Source of the DNA: a virus
DNA: 24,974 bases
Reading direction: 5' to 3' (one strand)
Virus record (IMG/VR): IMGVR_UViG_3300025168_000621
Coordinates: 1 to 24,974 of that record
Shown: one piece after another, positions 8,901-15,202 of the stretch
How positions within the stretch are numbered: position 1 is the stretch's first letter
Layout: every line of letters begins with the position of its first letter
Program-made: the position numbers and the translations under genes
The notes under the pieces: generated by a model
Told to the model about the DNA's origin: nothing
Database searches by the model: none
The model's input: the letters and a program-made list of their open reading frames with translations, nothing else

Positions 8901-9851
8901 CCAACCATCAAGAGGCTCGTTATCACTGTTAGCTGTTAAATTTTCTGAAAAGTCACCGTTGTATACATATTCCTCTGGAACAAAGGCAGGTGTACCAGCT
9001 ATACACCTATCTATGTTTATTTTTTTAGGCTCACTTGATCCATCTGTCCAGATTAATAAATTATCAATAACGTTTATAGCTGTTACTTGTTTATCGTAGT
9101 TAAAGTTTAATACTTTTGGACTTGAAAATTTAACCCAAGAATTATTTGGATCCGTTGTGGTACTTGGATTCGCTAAGAGTATATCGGAGACAGCAGTAGC
9201 TAAATATCCAGTGTGAAGAGTTAAATAATTAAAACCATCATCTTTTGTAAATATATTTTTAATAATAGCGTTTGGAATCTTATTGACACCTTCATTATTA
9301 AATATCTCCATTTTCATGCCTACTTTTACTTTTTCAGCAATAGTAGTGTCTGTGATTTTAACTTCATACCAATTATCATCTTGTGGATCATAACCACCAA
9401 ACGATTCTTCATCTGTAAATGCAGTTGTGGATTTTGTTATTATAGTATGCTCGTCAATGATAACTGGTGTCGTTGTTCCATCAACGTTTTGTTGTATTAT
9501 GCTGTCTGTGAATATTGTTGTTCCAGTAGAATCAATTTCACTACCAGTTACGGTTTCAAGTGAAATAGCACCAACAGGTGGTGATGCCATGAAAAAATAT
9601 ATATTATCATTTTTTTCATCAGTAACGCTACCTATTGTTTTTGTGCTAAGCCCTGTTTGCGGGTTGGTTGTATTTGTAAAACTACCTATAGATTTGTTTC
9701 CTTTTATACCTTGAACTGTACCAGCTGCGTCTCCATCAGTTGTCCTAACTTGGATATTACTAGCATTTCTATATTCGCCGTTAGGAACAAGTCTTTCATC
9801 AAGATCTTTGTTCATCTTACCGCCCGTAAAAGTATGTTTTATTTCTGGCAT
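2904..9851 (-). CDS. Giant tail protein with stabilisation/nozzle-type features, 2315 aa
   Basis: This gene fills more than a quarter of the window. The N-terminus (FTGGKMNKDLDERLVPNGEY, then RNASNIQVR) is a pattern I associate with the large tail or head-completion proteins of marine podovirus-like and crAss-like phages. The stretch NVIDNLLIWTDGSSEPKKIN at residues 261-280 belongs to the same pattern. Residues 296-472 form a carbohydrate-binding-type insert. Around residues 2010-2150 there is propeller-like sequence (VLTEDKVLKVLSS, DQYRMYFTDKQRG, LRLSQDGLTPISNVGMKTW) similar in style to P22 gp10-like tail stabilisation proteins. The C-terminus contains FNDAPGVIKSFNSVNYEGSQ. The gene begins 4 bp after the second adaptor gene. 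Likely role: the tube or nozzle below the adaptor rings, with receptor-binding decorations. There is no peptidase or lysozyme motif that I can see. Confidence 0.75.
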   Translation of the reverse strand: MPEIKHTFTGGKMNKDLDERLVPNGEYRNASNIQVRTTDGDAAGTVQGIKGNKSIGSFTNTTNPQTGLSTKTIGSVTDEKNDNIYFFMASPPVGAISLETVTGSEIDSTGTTIFTDSIIQQNVDGTTTPVIIDEHTIITKSTTAFTDEESFGGYDPQDDNWYEVKITDTTIAEKVKVGMKMEIFNNEGVNKIPNAIIKNIFTKDDGFNYLTLHTGYLATAVSDILLANPSTTTDPNNSWVKFSSPKVLNFNYDKQVTAINVIDNLLIWTDGSSEPKKINIDRCIAGTPAFVPEEYVYNGDFSENLTANSDNEPLDGWATTGGVTFGGSAPSVSNSNATAYSLFPESPSLSLSGLQGSNTSLDASEDTGDITAAKNGVIIQSITGLTVGQTYVYSFDYVVILGTLTSDLDGSVDENATFVAPSPATNEGTSGTYTHTFVAATDQLDISFYGTSTTPASGGAVTAIIDNVSLLSSSTTIYSHTQLHVEDPTDVSSQAFIPVTDLEHYNSEGDKIDANLKEEHITVIRKAPRRAPTLILNSTDRGQGLSELNITNSPFITGDGGQNTADLSVNQTRIFSNNLFAFSVFRLNDVLDFTGEIVEYNSTGTTIVNTEVAKVVCKFISYIDPTNNENANESKELIKVEVLSFEGDGLNATVTDWNVKLRQQAPLFELKLGRFAYRYKYEDGEYSSFSPWSELAFLPGVFDYEAERGHNLGMKNNVREIIIKDFIPFGNRPLDVSSIDILYKPTDEPNCYVVKTVSRGVDAEWQLFTPTAATPDQKLSGQLNITSEAIHRVLPESQILRTWDNVPRYANAQEITGNRLLFGNYAQGYDVQLPVGLTQEVVGKNIQDIKSANKSIKSIRDYKWGMVFGDKYGRETPVFTSGYTTGFTDNYTTLTGDVSLNKTFSNTKNSFRIKQNWSNPINTNNTPPSWAEYVKYYVKETSNEYYNLVLNRWYLANEKGSTVWLSFQSTDRNKVDEETYLILKSKNGSAEQVENEARYRIIAIENNAPDFVKTKHNEIGSILALPGDDETGTTVWTTLNATITDISPINLIDPDFERLEIDKVRWDFLFGMGVTGTDDKPKSTRSKLSMRVRGMDATEHKKYSKWNEITNYKSEAGGNTAGFFHIYFAEKFGSDADMYARFIADSTLDYPAAGTDTVTGLTYHFEFKEEIIENKPEFDGRFFVKVEADTALEDNVLLTSEVDQVFTNIATTKISYIESKSKNTASSGNHAAEEWAFGEANGWWYNKFDIVNTWTSLNNGGSPAWNGEQDPNPPYQSSQAGAQTYNGPINVDWANESLVNGCANFSKHSKKKTGNFNDNARLSVPGTNVYVTSDNPATGYGAFNVSGGNSNLESGFSYYCWKVPTTEFWQSRINDLPGRPFIDAAKPAGLRSGGSPQLTWDIYTNSYDQYPNYPRGLEIGSISSDLAYAHGFGGSTTPASGTLGKMSLSVLGFIEYDSIQPQDSQFFMLEMRKPGTFFRFTNDSDNIYKVIQTEDYPSNGGGLGNNMVFESTTSPNPKGRIKINATSTPSNTRVGFTLNFRKYDPAANQLLNEGIDVSSFDPRGVARHDGRDGLNTNGAANTDHQLQIEIVRKQSFGGTQLIFDSDPAILETEPKKDVDLDIYYEGSSSMPLTLNENNIYDFSPIGSMVSIERVNHLTIEEIVLPNTASSNSINTPSNKVGNAIGRPSLFNSDFNPDDALDVNGNDILGFGDPIIQVVNDDLIDTLTAQFHGEQKNGIYINDEIIFSHKNGTKTRSKVTGFFEKTKKIAGSEDVTGTTSDPTQTVLGSSYSPVIKHTGTVQAKPTFILSTPDGGANPWDPAVGIITNELEVTSTSNIADLKEGMQIIGTGVDHGVIITQVVSTSPARIKVSSSMGTPFYFQTSAGALQAADEFVSANVDGEIFDVEFVGPPTGYYSIDRDVWKYPIDLGWSNCYSYGNGVESDRIRDDFNAPQIGNGVKASTTFSGYGQEDRTSGLIYSGLYNSTSQVNDLNEFNMSQKITKDLNPSYGSIQRLKTRDTDVIVLTEDKVLKVLSSKDALFNADGNPQLTATDRVLGTAMPFVGDYGISKNPESLAFDQYRMYFTDKQRGAVLRLSQDGLTPISNVGMKTWFRDNLKLTDKALGTFDVVSGEYNLTLTKTNPDSTYDTTVSFSEESKGWVSFKTFLPEAGGSVSGTYITAKGNSVYQHYTNSLYNCFYGVDPTTNSSYESSISVLFNDAPGVIKSFNSVNYEGSQSKVNKNTSDTNEYYNLENKLGWYVNSFETDKHSGAVPEFIEKEGKWYNKINGVATTLENLDTGEFTVQGIGNASIISSVYL
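8436..8966 (-). other. Carbohydrate-binding-module-like insert within the 2315-aa protein
   Basis: Residues 296-472 of the giant tail protein have the outline of a CBM4/9-type (galactose-binding-like) jelly roll. It opens with YNGDFSE, followed by DGWATTGGV, then ITGLTVGQTYVYSFDYV in the middle, then QLDISFYGTS and a closing AIIDNVSLL. The 'NGDF ... GW ... GQTYxxSFD ... IDNVSL' order is typical of that fold. It interrupts a region that otherwise continues the conserved tail sequence, directly after the TDGSSEPKKINI motif. It probably binds host-surface or extracellular polysaccharide; the ligand cannot be read from sequence. Confidence 0.6.
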
Positions 9852-9855
9852 GATA

Positions 9856-10743
9856 TTACTTTATTGGTTTACTTTGACCTTTTAAAACTTGAGTAAATTC
9901 TTCTATCTTAATATTAGATAATCTAATCTTTGCTTTTCTAGTTTCTGCAAATCTTTCTCGTTTGTATCTTTGAACTACGAACTCCGGCATATTAGATCTT
10001 GTGGATAAAACAGCGTAAGCCACATGTTTATAAACAGCTTCTTCGCAAAACTTATGAACAACCATTTCTGAGTCTGTACCTAATCCATCGCTTATGTATT
10101 TTAAAATCACTGTTTGACCAGCTAGCGATGAACCAAAATGTATATAACCTCTGTGGTAATCTATAAAAAAAGTACCATTAGCTTGAGCGTGCTGAGGATC
10201 TAGTCCATATCTTCTACCTCTATTATCTATCTCTACATCTGTTGAGTCATCCGAATACTCGTTTGTTTCTGTTTGATCTTGATGATTACTTAACGTGTTA
10301 CTGGGTGATTGCTCTTTAAGATTGTCTAAAGCACCATCATTATCTGCGTCTTTAAATTGATAGACACCATCTGTGTCTTGAGTTATAGCAAATGGGTTTG
10401 ACGTCTTACCTGTTGGATACAGTACTCTTTCTATACCATTAGAATCACTTCTAACTAGCTTGACATAGTTAACGTAATCTTGAGGTAATACCATTTTTAA
10501 AGTATTAGGCACTTCTATCTCTTGAGACTTGATAGAACGAAATACATCATATGAAAGTTCTTGCATAGCGCGCATAGCGTGAAACTGTACGTCTGTTCTA
10601 TTAACTTTTGGTATTATCTTATCTTCTCCAACATAAGCAAACATAAAGGCGCTTATAATATTATCTAAAGAAACAAATTGGTATGTTCCAAAATCTGTTC
10701 CAGTGTAATATGAGTTTTGAGTTTGATTATCTAGTAATCCCAT
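9856..10743 (-). CDS. Head-to-tail adaptor/ring-like protein 2, 295 aa
   Basis: The N-terminal half contains FVSLDNIISAFMFAYVGED, followed by IIPKVNRTDVQFHAMRAMQE, then VPNTLKMVLPQDYVNYVKL. I associate this pattern with the second ring or adaptor protein of marine flavobacterial and crAss-like podoviruses. Residues 132-140 are DADNDGALD, an EF-hand-like calcium loop inside an acidic linker (about 120-175). The C-terminal part is helical and basic (YKRERFAETRKAKIRL). It lies 2 bp after the 234-aa adaptor gene and 4 bp before the giant tail gene, consistent with assembly between portal and tail. The start (MGLLDNQTQ) is the first Met in frame. The adaptor role is inferred from context and pattern and not from a solved homologue. 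Confidence 0.65.
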   Translation of the reverse strand: MGLLDNQTQNSYYTGTDFGTYQFVSLDNIISAFMFAYVGEDKIIPKVNRTDVQFHAMRAMQELSYDVFRSIKSQEIEVPNTLKMVLPQDYVNYVKLVRSDSNGIERVLYPTGKTSNPFAITQDTDGVYQFKDADNDGALDNLKEQSPSNTLSNHQDQTETNEYSDDSTDVEIDNRGRRYGLDPQHAQANGTFFIDYHRGYIHFGSSLAGQTVILKYISDGLGTDSEMVVHKFCEEAVYKHVAYAVLSTRSNMPEFVVQRYKRERFAETRKAKIRLSNIKIEEFTQVLKGQSKPIK

Positions 10744-10745
10744 AA

Positions 10746-11450
10746 TTAATTATTTTGTTCTTGTTTAGTCATTTGTTTATCAACCATAGCAGCTTGTTGT
10801 ATATCTGGCCTGTTCATAGTTATACCAGATAACTCTAGTATTCTTATGACTAAAACCTCTTCCTCTGAAGTATGTAGTTCAAAATTAGTACTTGCCGTAG
10901 AGCTATATAATGCTTTTTCACTTACAATTACATATCCCCAGTTTGGAGGTGTTGGTTTTTTAAAAAATTGTATTTCAAACGACACGGGGTTGTCGACAGT
11001 ACCAGCTGGAGCTGGATATAGTTTTACAGTATCACTAGCTTCTCTAACATAAACAGTTCTATTGATAGTTGCTTTTGTTAGCGGATTATTTTCAGTTAAT
11101 AATACTTCTTTTTTACTAAGCTCAACAACCTCACCTTCGGCTCTTGAAATATTGTCTATTCTATAAAGTGTTGTTGGGAGAGTTAAAGTTGCACTAGAAC
11201 CATTGTTTTCAACAGTGCTTGAAGATTTAAAAGATTGAAGTTTTTCTGATAACATTTCCAATTCGTCACTAAATCCAGTTTGGTTTTTAGGTTTATGGTA
11301 AGCTGTTTTAATATCGTGAAAATAACTATCAAGTATATCCAATTGAGCCTTATCAGCTAATAAGTTAAACTCCTGAGGCGTTATGTAGCCTCTTTGTTCT
11401 TTATTAGCTAAAGCTAAAACCTTTTGGTATACTGTGTCTATGTTAATCAT
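10746..11450 (-). CDS. Head-to-tail adaptor/ring-like protein 1, 234 aa
   Basis: The N-terminus, with VYQKVLALANKEQRGYITPQ followed by EFNLLADKAQLDILDSYFHD, is a very characteristic helical pattern of the first adaptor or ring protein in marine podovirus-like phages. A mixed strand region follows (residues 85-180, for example YRIDNISRAEGEVVELSKKE), and the protein ends in helices (EEVLVIRILELSGI) and a polar tail (MTKQEQNN). It is the first gene after two terminators and a dyad element, so it probably begins the tail transcription unit. The start at 11450 sits behind TATAAAAAACAAAG, which has no Shine-Dalgarno sequence. The expected partner is the portal ring on one side and the 295-aa protein on the other. 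Confidence 0.7.
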   Translation of the reverse strand: MINIDTVYQKVLALANKEQRGYITPQEFNLLADKAQLDILDSYFHDIKTAYHKPKNQTGFSDELEMLSEKLQSFKSSSTVENNGSSATLTLPTTLYRIDNISRAEGEVVELSKKEVLLTENNPLTKATINRTVYVREASDTVKLYPAPAGTVDNPVSFEIQFFKKPTPPNWGYVIVSEKALYSSTASTNFELHTSEEEVLVIRILELSGITMNRPDIQQAAMVDKQMTKQEQNN

Positions 11451-11473
11451 CTTTGTTTTTTATAAATATATTT

Positions 11474-11491
11474 ACTATAATATAGTTACAT
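11474..11491 (-). promoter_or_regulatory. Dyad element ACTATA-T-TATAGT with flank, candidate promoter/operator
   Basis: In the spacer between a terminator and the first adaptor gene, the minus strand reads ATGTA followed by ACTATA-T-TATAGT, a 6-bp inverted repeat around one base. The leading 12-mer is identical to that at 1024-1035. The element ends 23 nt before the ATG, and the shared 12-mer ends 29 nt before it. A gene cluster starting right after a terminator needs a promoter or readthrough, which makes this spacer the best place for one. The element could be part of the promoter or a binding site for a dimeric regulator. Confidence 0.4.
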
Positions 11492-11518
11492 AATAAAGCG
11501 AAAGGTTAGCATTTTAAT

Positions 11519-11547
11519 AAAAATAGCCACTCCTTGCGGGTGGCTAT
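11519..11547 (-). terminator. Intrinsic terminator after the 282-aa gene
   Basis: The minus-strand RNA forms an 8-bp stem, AUAGCCAC with GUGGCUAU. An inner CC/GG pair closes a GCAA (GNRA-type) loop with one bulged A, and five U residues follow. It begins 19 bp after the stop codon of the 282-aa gene and precedes the tail module. Confidence 0.85.
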
Positions 11548-11566
11548 CTTTATCAGTTAAAAAATT

Positions 11567-12415
11567 TTAGTTTAATCTTTTTTCTATATTTGAGTATATT
11601 TCCATACCTTCATCGGTTTTAAACCAAGCAGCTAACGCTGAATATGGATGCTCATCAAATGGAACAGTCATTAGTTTTCTATTATTAGAAGCCCATGTAA
11701 ATGTTCTTTGATCTGATGATAATTTAATTACCCCCATCTCTGTAGCTTTGATACCAAAGTTTCTAAGTACAACGTTTTCATCGTTTACTAATTCTAAGAA
11801 TAACTCAGGATTTTTTTTAGCGTATAATAATAAATCTCTTTTTAATTCTTTAGAACTTAAGTTTGATACCTTAGATCCTATTTCTACTCTCATTATTGCT
11901 TCGGCTAAGTCTATGTCTATGTCTTTAGCAGCATTTAATGCTTCTATTTCCATTTCTAACCATAGTATCTCATTTTTAGCTTTAGCAACTGGTTTATCTT
12001 CAGAGTATATAACATCTATACCTGGATGATACAGTGATAATAGTTTTTGTAAAACGGTTTTTTCTTTTGGGACCATTAGTATTCCTTTTTGAAAAACAAT
12101 ATGTTCTAATCTTTGATCACCTTTCATTTCATCAACAAATGAAGTTCTTTGATTTTGACAATACTTAAGTTCTCTTTCGTAACCTTTTTCTTCATCAAAC
12201 CAAAATATATCAGCTGCTTTAATTGATCTAGTCAAAGGTTTTTTTAATCCCTTTAGTATATACATCCTATCTTTTATCTCCCATTTTTCTTTTTTTGGTT
12301 CAGGTTTGACTTCCTTTTTTACTTTAGGAGTTTCAACCACCGGCTGTTCCATAACAACCGTTTCTTCTACTTGAGGTACTTCTACCTCAACTTTTGTTTC
12401 TTTTTTCTTTGCCAT
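11567..12415 (-). CDS. Conserved-looking protein between capsid and tail genes, 282 aa
   Basis: Residues 1-45 are a highly charged linker rich in Lys, Glu, Val and Pro (KKKETKVEVEVPQVEETVV). Residues 48-110 form a domain containing MYILKGLKKPLTRSIKAADI followed by FWFDEEKGYERELKYC. The rest is helical (NEILWLEMEIEALNAAKDID), with a mixed C-terminal end containing FTWASNNRKLMTVPFDEHPY. No enzyme motif is visible. It lies between the capsid gene and the adaptor genes with a terminator on each side, so it has its own dosage control. It could be a packaged or capsid-associated protein held by its charged tail, or an assembly factor. I do not recognise a named family. The start gives MAKKKETK and follows an AT-only leader. 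Confidence 0.6.
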   Translation of the reverse strand: MAKKKETKVEVEVPQVEETVVMEQPVVETPKVKKEVKPEPKKEKWEIKDRMYILKGLKKPLTRSIKAADIFWFDEEKGYERELKYCQNQRTSFVDEMKGDQRLEHIVFQKGILMVPKEKTVLQKLLSLYHPGIDVIYSEDKPVAKAKNEILWLEMEIEALNAAKDIDIDLAEAIMRVEIGSKVSNLSSKELKRDLLLYAKKNPELFLELVNDENVVLRNFGIKATEMGVIKLSSDQRTFTWASNNRKLMTVPFDEHPYSALAAWFKTDEGMEIYSNIEKRLN

Positions 12416-12438
12416 AATATAATATAATAAAAATTAAT

Positions 12439-12473
12439 AAAAAAAAATAGAGGCAGTATTTGACTGCCCCTAT
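12439..12473 (-). terminator. Intrinsic terminator after the major capsid gene
   Basis: The minus-strand RNA has an 11-bp stem, AUAGGGGCAGU with ACUGCCUCUAU, containing one G-U pair. The loop is 5 nt, and nine consecutive U positions overlap and follow the stem base. It starts 16 bp after the capsid stop codon. Only 23 bp separate it from the next start codon, so the next gene depends on readthrough or on a promoter inside this structure. Confidence 0.9.
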
Positions 12474-12488
12474 CTTATAAAGTAAATA

Positions 12489-13976
12489 CTACTTCATTAA
12501 CATAAAGTTGTTAGCACCTTGAGTAACTAAACATCTTTCTGATAACATGTGTATTTGCATTGCATCTAAAGCTGATGTAGCAGCACCAACAGAACCAGTA
12601 ACCCAAGTTTTCATTCTTCGGTCATCAGTTTGTGAAGCTCTATATCTAACGTGTAAAAATGGTCTCTTTAAGTTTTTACCTAAAGCTTGATCATACACTG
12701 AAGATGTTCCAGCGGGTACAATAACACCTCTGATAGCAGCACTAGTAGCAGCAGAATTAATACCACCACGAGTAGCTTTATCATTTAAGTATCTCATATC
12801 AGATTTGTAGAAGTCATAAGAACCTCTTCTAAATCCTGAGAAACCTAAATTTAATGCCATATCTTCATCGTTGTCGAATACTCCATAAGAAGTACCTCCA
12901 GCTCCGTAAGAATTCATTGAAGCAAGCATGTCGTCTATTGCAAGAGCAGTTGCTCTATTTACAAACATCATGTTTTCTTCAATAGCACCTTGGTTATCAA
13001 ACTCAGCTAAGATAGCATCAAATTCAGCTAAATCAGTAGCAGCGTTAACACCACTAATACCAGAAGTAACATTACCTCTAGATTCGATAGCAGCGAATAA
13101 ACCTTCAGTACCAGCATTAACGCCGGCATCAGCAGCACCTCTAATTTGCTTATCAGCAAAACCAATAAGAGATTCATCAGCCGCTTTATCAGCTTCTAGC
13201 ATTGTCATCTCTAAGTAATCATTAAATCTAGCTCTAGTGTCACCTTCTGCCTTCAAGTACCATAAGTAACCGTTTTGCCCTGATTCACCAGCAACTTCAA
13301 CCCAACCAATTTGAGACGCATCAGATCCTGAGATCTCATAGTAGTCTTTCATTATGATCGGCTTGTTAGTAAATGATTTAAAAGTAGGCTGTAAAGCTGT
13401 TCTTCTTTCAGAATTAAACGTACCTGTATTATCAGAGTAAGATTGTCCTTTACCGTACTCAGAACCAATAACTAATAAAGTTGCTCCTTGAGAAGTTATA
13501 GCATGACCACTTAAAACGGCCTCATCATAAGCCTCTAAAGATACAACAGCTGATTCTGGAGTTTCTACTACTAAACATTTTGAAACTTTTCCAGCACTAG
13601 CTAAAAGTACTATATCGTTTACTCTAATACCGTGAGTAGTAGTTAGCGTGTTACCATCAATATCTTTTTCTACTTCAAAAGTACCGTTAGTGTCACCTGC
13701 TAAAACCACTGTACCTTTGTAAGATAAATGTAGTCTTGATTGTTCAGACCAAATGACCTGATCTGCGGTCATAGCCTCTTCAGCACCTACTTGAGCAAGA
13801 AAACCTGAAATTGTTCTGTTACCGAAAACTTCAGCCTCTTTCTCCATTAGGTCTGGTAAATATTGTTGAGCCCAACCAGCCGTAGCTGAACTCGTAAAAT
13901 CGATGTAATTCGAAGCTAATGTTTGTTGCTGTGGAGCAACTACACTATTCAAACTACCTCCTGCAGTAATTGCCAT
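12489..13976 (-). CDS. Major capsid protein
   Basis: The 495-residue protein follows the portal and scaffold-like genes and is itself followed by a strong terminator, the standard position of a highly expressed capsid gene. The N-terminus, with SSATAGWAQQYLPDLMEKEA then VFGNRTISGFLAQVG, is a pattern I recognise from major capsid proteins of marine podovirus-like phages. The expected HK97 fold is known for this class but has no short diagnostic motif. Residues 98-175 look like an inserted beta-module (GIRVNDIVLL ... GATLLVIGSE). The C-terminal region includes KRPFLHVRYRASQTDDRRMK and ends in MLSERCLVTQGANNFMLMK. The start MAITAGGS lies behind AAAAAAAATATATT, an A-rich leader typical of strong Bacteroidota starts. 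Confidence 0.85.
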   Translation of the reverse strand: MAITAGGSLNSVVAPQQQTLASNYIDFTSSATAGWAQQYLPDLMEKEAEVFGNRTISGFLAQVGAEEAMTADQVIWSEQSRLHLSYKGTVVLAGDTNGTFEVEKDIDGNTLTTTHGIRVNDIVLLASAGKVSKCLVVETPESAVVSLEAYDEAVLSGHAITSQGATLLVIGSEYGKGQSYSDNTGTFNSERRTALQPTFKSFTNKPIIMKDYYEISGSDASQIGWVEVAGESGQNGYLWYLKAEGDTRARFNDYLEMTMLEADKAADESLIGFADKQIRGAADAGVNAGTEGLFAAIESRGNVTSGISGVNAATDLAEFDAILAEFDNQGAIEENMMFVNRATALAIDDMLASMNSYGAGGTSYGVFDNDEDMALNLGFSGFRRGSYDFYKSDMRYLNDKATRGGINSAATSAAIRGVIVPAGTSSVYDQALGKNLKRPFLHVRYRASQTDDRRMKTWVTGSVGAATSALDAMQIHMLSERCLVTQGANNFMLMK

Positions 13977-14000
13977 AATATATTTTTTTTAAATTGTTAA

Positions 14001-15176
14001 TTAATTTTTCTTTCTAATTTTAAAAGATCTGTTTTTTATACTAGAAGTATTTTCCCCCAAAACCTTATATTTAACTCCTCCAACGTTTACCTCTCCATGA
14101 GTTTGACGTGGATCTGTACTAATATTTTTATCTCTAACAACTCTATCTTTTGTTGCATCAGCTTTTCCTTGTTCATAAAAATGATTAGCAACAGCGTCAG
14201 CATTCATAGCAGTAAATAAAGACTTATGGTAACCACCAACATCCTCTATTTCAGATCTATCTTTGTTAGCAAACTTATTAACAAAGTTAGATATATCACT
14301 TTGGTTTTCTTTTGTTTTATCAACGTCTTTTACATTAAACCTAAATTTTTTATCTCCAACTTTATAATCAAAACCTTTGAAATTTTTATTAAAGACATTT
14401 TCAGTTCTTAGTTTAAAAGACTCGGCAACCTTCTTGTTATTTTCAGAATCTTCATTGTATCTATTAAAGAAATCAATAGCATCTTGTTGTTCGTTGGTCA
14501 ACTTTGACCCAGCTTTAATTTCATCATAGTATTTAGACTTTTGCCCGTCTAAGTGGCTTCTAGCCTCGGCAACTTGCTCTTTAAGGGCTATTCTTTTTTT
14601 ACGTATCGTTTTATCATCATCTACATCTTCATCTATACCAAAGTTATCTTCAAGTAAAAAAGATCTTTCTTCTGGCGATAAATGAGATTTTGTTTTTCTG
14701 TAGTATTCATCTAGTACTTCAGAATCATCCATCTTTGACACGTCTCTATTTAAATTTACGTAGTCTTGTAAGTCACCACCTGTATCCTCCATGAAGTCTA
14801 CAAGCTTTTGTATATTTTCAGGCAGTGGCTTTCCAGTTGCTTGTGACTCAACAACCGCTTCTTGTATTTGTTCTTCTACTTTTTCAACTTCTTTTTCTTC
14901 TACAATCTCCTCAAGTACTGGTTGTTCATCTAAAACATCTTCTTTTTCTGCTTCTGGCTCCTCAACTACGTCCACCTTTTCTTCTTCAACGGGTTGTTCT
15001 TTAACCTCTTCGCTTTCTTGAACTGGTGGTTTACTTAAATCAATTTTGACAACACTGTCGTCTCCAGCACTTTCAAATTTTGATTCATCTATTTTGTTTT
15101 CAACAACCTCCTCTACTGGCTGTTCAACTTGTTCTTCGGTAATCTCTTCGAGTACCTCTTTGTTTTCTTCTGTCAT
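14001..15176 (-). CDS. Probable capsid scaffolding protein
   Basis: The 391-residue protein sits between portal and capsid genes, where tailed phages encode scaffolds. Residues 1-125 are extremely acidic and low in complexity (many EE, VEE and EEVEEP-like runs) and are likely disordered. Residues 125-290 are helical and charged. The last ~45 residues contain VNVGGVKYKVLGENTSSI and a basic end, KNRSFKIRKKN. An acidic or helical body with a basic C-terminal capsid-binding tail is the usual scaffold design. No protease motif is visible, so any processing enzyme would be elsewhere or absent. The start follows an A/T-only leader (AAAATTTTATT) and the gene begins 26 bp after the portal stop. Confidence 0.65.
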   Translation of the reverse strand: MTEENKEVLEEITEEQVEQPVEEVVENKIDESKFESAGDDSVVKIDLSKPPVQESEEVKEQPVEEEKVDVVEEPEAEKEDVLDEQPVLEEIVEEKEVEKVEEQIQEAVVESQATGKPLPENIQKLVDFMEDTGGDLQDYVNLNRDVSKMDDSEVLDEYYRKTKSHLSPEERSFLLEDNFGIDEDVDDDKTIRKKRIALKEQVAEARSHLDGQKSKYYDEIKAGSKLTNEQQDAIDFFNRYNEDSENNKKVAESFKLRTENVFNKNFKGFDYKVGDKKFRFNVKDVDKTKENQSDISNFVNKFANKDRSEIEDVGGYHKSLFTAMNADAVANHFYEQGKADATKDRVVRDKNISTDPRQTHGEVNVGGVKYKVLGENTSSIKNRSFKIRKKN

Positions 15177-15202
15177 AATAAAATTTTATAAAATATTAAA
15201 TA

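Noticed and set aside
14791-15021. Plus-strand frame rich in Ser and Thr
   Set aside because: It is the mirror of the acidic GAA/GAG repeats in the scaffold-like gene and has no independent support.
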